Of a stretch of 26,454 bases of DNA, positions 23,294 to 26,454 are shown piece after piece. Location of the stretch: the NCBI RefSeq assembly GCF_020554865.1, contig NZ_JAJCIC010000043.1:1-26454 (forward strand), written 5' to 3'. A model generated the notes under the pieces. It made no database searches. It was not told the DNA's origin and saw nothing but the letters and a program-made list of their open reading frames with translations. How positions within the stretch are numbered: the first letter of the stretch is position 1; every line of letters begins with the position of its first letter. The DNA comes from Lacrimispora sp. 210928-DFI.3.58. GTDB lineage: Bacteria > Bacillota > Clostridia > Lachnospirales > Lachnospiraceae. The position numbers and the translations under genes are program-made.

Positions 23294-23359
23294 TTATACT
23301 GTATCCAACAAATCCTCCAGCAACGGGTATTCCTTCGGTTTGTCAACATGGATCACCTT
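23294..23359 (-). pseudogene. Possible 3' fragment of an older gene after the MarR-GNAT stop
   Basis: In the frame shifted by one from the MarR-GNAT gene, the 22 codons up to a TAA at 23294-23296 read like a protein tail (HVDKPKEYPLLEDLLD). There is no start or ribosome binding site. It may be the left-over end of a gene interrupted when the neighbouring operon arrived, or chance. Confidence 0.2.
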
Positions 23360-24278
23360 ATAATTCCAAATCCCAGCGCTCTTCAATTACTCCTTCTCCC
23401 CACTCAGACTTGTCCCTGCTCCAAACCTTATAAAAACCATGCTGCTCATAAACATGACGGGCGATAACCTGAGCCGTAATCGTAAGCAAAAACACCTTTT
23501 TATATCCTTTTTCCCTGCAAAAATCCAACGCCAGCTCGATCAACCTGTTCCCATATCCCCGCTGACGCATTTCCGGCTCCAGCATAAAAAATCGTAATTG
23601 CGCTGTCATATCATCCACTTTGGCAACAGCTATACTCCCGGCAGGAACACCGTTGCATTCCAGAATATTCAGACAGTCCGTATTGGGGTTGAATTTATCA
23701 ACAAATTCATACACAATACAGTCTACATAACGTGAGAAAACTTCCGATAGATGGCGTTCTGCATAATAAAGTGTCTTATGTCTCGAAATTACATATTCAA
23801 TATCACTTTGTTTAAACGGCCTGATCGTAATCACATCATTTGCATCAGAAAGTTTATTTCTGATCATAACCATTGCACGCAGGACTACCTGCTGGTCATG
23901 TTCACTCAATTGTTGAAAGATCTTCTGGATCTGCGAGCTCTGAATATCACTTAACCGGTTAAACTCTTTTCTGCCCTTCTCTGTCAGACGGATATAGCGG
24001 ACTCTGCTGTCTGTCTTGGACAGCGTTTTCTCAATCAAGCCCTTTTTTTCAAACTTGGCAATCATCCTGCTCATATAGCTGCGGTCAATATGAAGCCGCT
24101 GCGTCAAAATATTTGCCGTACACCGTTCCGTTTTGCTGATTTCCAACAGAACATCTTTTTCCGTAAGCGAATATCCTGCATTTAGTATCGCATCATCAAT
24201 CTGCTTGCACAGATACAAATAAACCTTGTTAAATCCCTGAACATCTGCTATCTGGTCCGGCGAAAACAATCCTGTCAC
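23358..24278 (-). CDS. MarR-family regulator fused to GNAT N-acetyltransferase
   Basis: A 306-residue fusion. Residues about 15-145 are a MarR winged helix: recognition-helix region TANILTQRLHIDRSYMSRMI and wing KTDSRVRYIRLTEKG. Residues about 148-306 are a GNAT domain with the acetyl-CoA loop RQRGYGNRL (238-246) and the terminal YEQHGFYKV. Such fusions are known and may sense or acetylate a small molecule and regulate their own operon. It starts with GTG (24276-24278), with AAAGGA at 6-nt spacing. It is last in an operon with the DMT exporter (36-nt gap) and the D-aminoacyl-tRNA deacylase. Two dyads at the operon promoter are its likely binding sites. The AT-rich composition matches these two neighbours, not the rest of the window. 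Confidence 0.92.
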   Translation of the reverse strand: MTGLFSPDQIADVQGFNKVYLYLCKQIDDAILNAGYSLTEKDVLLEISKTERCTANILTQRLHIDRSYMSRMIAKFEKKGLIEKTLSKTDSRVRYIRLTEKGRKEFNRLSDIQSSQIQKIFQQLSEHDQQVVLRAMVMIRNKLSDANDVITIRPFKQSDIEYVISRHKTLYYAERHLSEVFSRYVDCIVYEFVDKFNPNTDCLNILECNGVPAGSIAVAKVDDMTAQLRFFMLEPEMRQRGYGNRLIELALDFCREKGYKKVFLLTITAQVIARHVYEQHGFYKVWSRDKSEWGEGVIEERWDLEL

Positions 24279-24314
24279 CTCTTTTCCTTTGGATATGTAG
24301 ATATTATATCACTG

Positions 24315-25181
24315 TCACGAATTTTTTTCATTCCATAATGTAAAACCAAGAATGAACATCCCTCCCAGCATCTGCACAAAGGTCATTCTTTCTCCAAGAA
24401 TCAACACGGAAACAAGAACTGCCACCAATGGATCAATATAACTTAAAATAGCTGCCTCCTGCCCGGCTAAATCTTTTAGTGCGGAAAAATACATACAATA
24501 GGTGATTCCCGTATGGACAAGACCAACTGTAAGCAAACATATCCATCCGGAAACGTTCAATTCTGTAAGGTGCATGCCGCCTGTACCTGCCACATAGGGA
24601 ATCAAAATTAAAATTGCTGCAAAAAACTGCAAAAGTGTGCGGTGTACGCCTGCTACATTTTTTATAAATTTATTCAGCAGGATAACTGCTGCATAAAAGA
24701 CAGCAGCTCCCAGCCCAAATAGAATCCCCAGCAGATCATTCCCGCCCTGCCCCATATTACTAATTCCAATGATCAAAAACAGGCCAACTGTTGACATACA
24801 AAAGCAAAGAATCTGCTTCCCTGTCAGTTTCTCATGAAATAAAAAAGGGCATGTAATGGTCACAATCACCGGAGCAAAATAATAGCTCAGGGTTGCTGCA
24901 GAGATTGTTGTATATTTGTAAGACTGAAATAGCAAAATCCAGTTAATCCCCATGGCAATGCCGGACGCCAGCAATAGAGGGATTTCCTTTTTTATTACTT
25001 TTCGATCCATCCGTTGTTTTGAGGCAGCCAGATAAATCAAAATCACTCCCGAAGCTAAAACTGCCCTGTATAATGCCAATTCTCCGGAACTCAATAAAAT
25101 ATTCCTGGTAAAAAGACCAAGCGTTCCAAAAATAGCCATGGAAACACTAAGCATTATCTTTGCGCCTGAATCATTTTTCAT
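24315..25181 (-). CDS. EamA/DMT superfamily exporter
   Basis: About 288 residues with ten predicted transmembrane helices in two EamA repeats (about 8-138 and 150-284). The second repeat has the typical ending LSYIDPLVAVLVSVLILGERM and GGMFILGF. Members export amino acids, nucleosides or other metabolites; the substrate is unknown. The ATG at 25179-25181 overlaps the TGA of the upstream deacylase gene (ATGA), which implies translational coupling. A GTG at 25191-25193 with AGGA at 6 nt is an alternative start adding four residues. Context suggests it removes a compound related to the deacylase's role, such as a D-amino acid, but this is inference. Confidence 0.9.
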   Translation of the reverse strand: MKNDSGAKIMLSVSMAIFGTLGLFTRNILLSSGELALYRAVLASGVILIYLAASKQRMDRKVIKKEIPLLLASGIAMGINWILLFQSYKYTTISAATLSYYFAPVIVTITCPFLFHEKLTGKQILCFCMSTVGLFLIIGISNMGQGGNDLLGILFGLGAAVFYAAVILLNKFIKNVAGVHRTLLQFFAAILILIPYVAGTGGMHLTELNVSGWICLLTVGLVHTGITYCMYFSALKDLAGQEAAILSYIDPLVAVLVSVLILGERMTFVQMLGGMFILGFTLWNEKNS

Positions 25182-26119
25182 ATGGTCTTCCACTCCAATT
25201 CCTGAGGATTCCGTAATTTTTGATGTTTATAGATCGGGATTTGAAATTCTTTTCCCAGCTTACGAACCAAATCTTTGTAACAGCCTTTTAGCTTATCATG
25301 GAAGAAAATGGCTTCAACACCGCCTGCAATTGCATGGATACCGTCACTTACACGTTTCAATCCACTTTCGTTCTCATACTCGCCCGATACCAGCCATTGA
25401 TTTGCAAGAATATGCGACACTCCAAAAGCTTCATTATTCCATGTAGTAAAAACAGCCTCCGCAAAATTGGGATCAAAATGGATTCCGCCGACACATAAAA
25501 TATTATGGACGATCCTCTCATCATCATCAAATACATGAGTCAGGGTACGGGCCAATGCCCTGCAGGCTGTCTCATCATTCCAGCATTTCGGGCTGCTGCC
25601 TACTTCAATATCAACCATTGGAACAGGATACTGCACAAGCAATGCCGGGTCTCCATGTCCCGCATGCACACCTGACCAATGGGTTGCTTCCGTAACCACC
25701 TGATAATCCGTTAATCCAAGTGCTTTACGGTTTTTCTCATAGGCAAGCAGCAGATTTCTCATATACCTCGGCTGCGCTTTTCCAAAATATCCCGAATCCA
25801 CATCTCCAAGAGAATGTACGGTCAAAACATTTTCCGGTGCATTTGCCCCTTCATGCCATGTTACCATCCCTGACATATCGCAATCCGAAAAATACCGATT
25901 CATTTCCGGCAAAAATCTGGGATAGTCCAGACATACCGCCGTATCCATAGGGACAAAAAAATATTCGTGTTTCTCATCTCTATATCCCATAACTTCCTGA
26001 CCGGAAAATATAATTCCTGTATGCTCCTGCAAAAAACCTTCTTGTTTCAAAATATCCCATACCTGTGTTGCTACATGTCCCCATGTGCGACTATTGCTGA
26101 TATAATATACTGCTTTCAT
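25178..26119 (-). CDS. D-aminoacyl-tRNA deacylase of the archaeal/plant DTD2 (DtdA) type
   Basis: A 313-residue protein assigned to the DtdA/GEK1 family (COG1650), which removes D-amino acids from mischarged tRNA. Conserved blocks in order: VLTVHSLG (98-105), TEATHWSG (143-150; archaeal proteins read EATHHGP), VDIEVGSSPKCWND (169-182; archaeal IEIGSSEEEW), VGGIHFDPNF (210-219; archaeal GGGHYAP), AFGVSHIL, and C-terminal VEAIFFHDKLKGCYKDLV. It is a divergent member: the second His of THH is Trp. DTD2 is typical of archaea and plants; most bacteria use unrelated DTD1, so transfer is likely. AAGGAGG at 5-nt spacing supports the start. It is first in a three-gene operon with an exporter and a MarR-GNAT regulator. 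Confidence 0.78.
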   Translation of the reverse strand: MKAVYYISNSRTWGHVATQVWDILKQEGFLQEHTGIIFSGQEVMGYRDEKHEYFFVPMDTAVCLDYPRFLPEMNRYFSDCDMSGMVTWHEGANAPENVLTVHSLGDVDSGYFGKAQPRYMRNLLLAYEKNRKALGLTDYQVVTEATHWSGVHAGHGDPALLVQYPVPMVDIEVGSSPKCWNDETACRALARTLTHVFDDDERIVHNILCVGGIHFDPNFAEAVFTTWNNEAFGVSHILANQWLVSGEYENESGLKRVSDGIHAIAGGVEAIFFHDKLKGCYKDLVRKLGKEFQIPIYKHQKLRNPQELEWKTI

Positions 26120-26140
26120 ATTAACCTCCTTGAAACTTTG

Positions 26141-26187
26141 TGGACTCAGTCCATTTTTAGTATATTAAGTTTTGTGGACTTTGTCAA
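26141..26187. promoter_or_regulatory. Twin operator dyads at the deacylase-exporter-regulator operon
   Basis: TGGACT-c-AGTCCA (26141-26153, perfect 6-bp arms) lies between the -10 box and the start codon. A diverged copy TGGACTTTGTCAA (26175-26187) lies 34 bp away and overlaps the -35 box. Both share the flank TTTGTGGACT. Spacing near three helical turns and overlap with the promoter fit autorepression by the operon's MarR protein. Confidence 0.6.
26159..26187 (-). promoter_or_regulatory. Promoter of the deacylase-exporter-regulator operon
   Basis: Minus strand: consensus TTGACA (26187-26182), 17-bp spacer, TATACT (26164-26159). The ribosome binding site AAGGAGG lies just before the ATG at 26119. 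Confidence 0.75.
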
Positions 26188-26365
26188 CATTTATCCAAAA
26201 AAACATCTGATTTCCCCGTAAAGACACAAGCCCATTTCTCCCAAAAGTGCAAAAAAGCCCGGAAAAACAACGTTTCTTATATTGTCAATACCAAACCGCC
26301 CAGCACCTGCCCCGCCTGCAGGAACGCTTCGCTGACCGGTTACATGAAAACACCTCCTAATCCCA

Positions 26366-26402
26366 AGAAAAAGCACCTTATATGTTTCCATATAAAGTGC
26401 TT
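26366..26402 (-). terminator. Intrinsic terminator of a minus-strand gene lying to the right
   Basis: On the minus strand AAGCAC-TTTATATG pairs with CATATAA-GGTGCTT through a GAAA loop (26402-26371), followed by TTTTTCTT. It would stop transcription entering from beyond the right edge. Between it and the deacylase promoter (26188-26365) I see no convincing gene. Confidence 0.75.
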
Positions 26403-26454
26403 AGACTGTAGACAAACTATGTTTTCTGGAATGGGAGCTCGAGGGCAAAGCCCT
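26403..26454. repeat. Dispersed 29-bp repeat, copy 2, with flanking hairpin
   Basis: actgtagacaaactatg followed by ttttctggaat matches 11196-11224 with two transitions. The segment continues to the window edge with a small dyad AGGGC-aaa-GCCCT. It lies next to a terminator hairpin, as copy 1 does. Confidence 0.7.

Noticed and set aside
26191..26391. A 66-codon minus-strand open frame (GGAGAGRFGIDNIRN...) upstream of the deacylase gene
   Set aside because: It runs through a terminator hairpin, and I see no start codon with a ribosome binding site in its frame; the good ribosome binding site leads to ATG-TAA in another frame. At best it is a gene remnant.

Overview
The window looks like chromosome of an anaerobic, spore-forming, low-to-mid GC Firmicute of the Lachnospiraceae / Clostridium clostridioforme (Enterocloster) type. 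This is inferred from family content: a Firmicutes-type GalT, DUF1576 and Gx-transporter proteins, meso-diaminopimelate dehydrogenase, a LysM-GH18 spore-cortex-type hydrolase, a choline-binding-type cell-wall repeat protein, AGGAGG-type ribosome binding sites and TTGACA/TATAAT-type promoters. I did not identify the species, and I saw no rRNA, tRNA, CRISPR array or transposase gene.

Region 1 (1-14.65 kb, all minus strand) is mostly housekeeping and transport. In transcription order it holds a LysM-GH18 hydrolase and an inositol-monophosphatase-like enzyme; meso-DAP dehydrogenase (ddh) with its own promoter and a ~140-nt leader; a single-subunit molybdopterin oxidoreductase; a Gfo/Idh/MocA oxidoreductase; a heterodimeric ABC exporter with one degenerate ATP site; a DUF1576 membrane protein with a Gx-family transporter; and galT. 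Intergenic gaps are full of palindromic and repeated elements. One family begins within 0-5 nt of the stop codons of three of these genes.

Region 2 (14.9-22.0 kb) is the most interesting part. It has a stand-alone RelA/SpoT-type nucleotide synthetase with a C-terminal extension carrying an RNxxxH (HEPN-like) motif. Next is an Lsa-like ABC-F ribosome-protection gene preceded by a complete attenuator: promoter, 7-codon leader peptide, hairpin and intrinsic terminator. A 1362-residue NACHT NTPase with helical flanks then overlaps the ABC-F gene tail-to-tail by 14 bp. The NACHT protein has the architecture of bacterial NLR-like anti-phage proteins but no effector domain I recognise. Together these could be a stress/defence neighbourhood.

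Region 3 (22.1-26.45 kb, minus strand) has a secreted cell-wall-binding protein. It then has a compact, AT-richer three-gene operon: a D-aminoacyl-tRNA deacylase of the archaeal/plant DTD2 (DtdA) type, an EamA/DMT exporter joined by an ATGA overlap, and a MarR-GNAT fusion regulator. A consensus promoter flanked by two copies of a TGGACT-type dyad lies in front of the operon, suggesting autoregulation by the MarR protein. The composition and unusual gene content suggest horizontal acquisition. The window ends in an intrinsic terminator and a repeat shared with position 11.2 kb.
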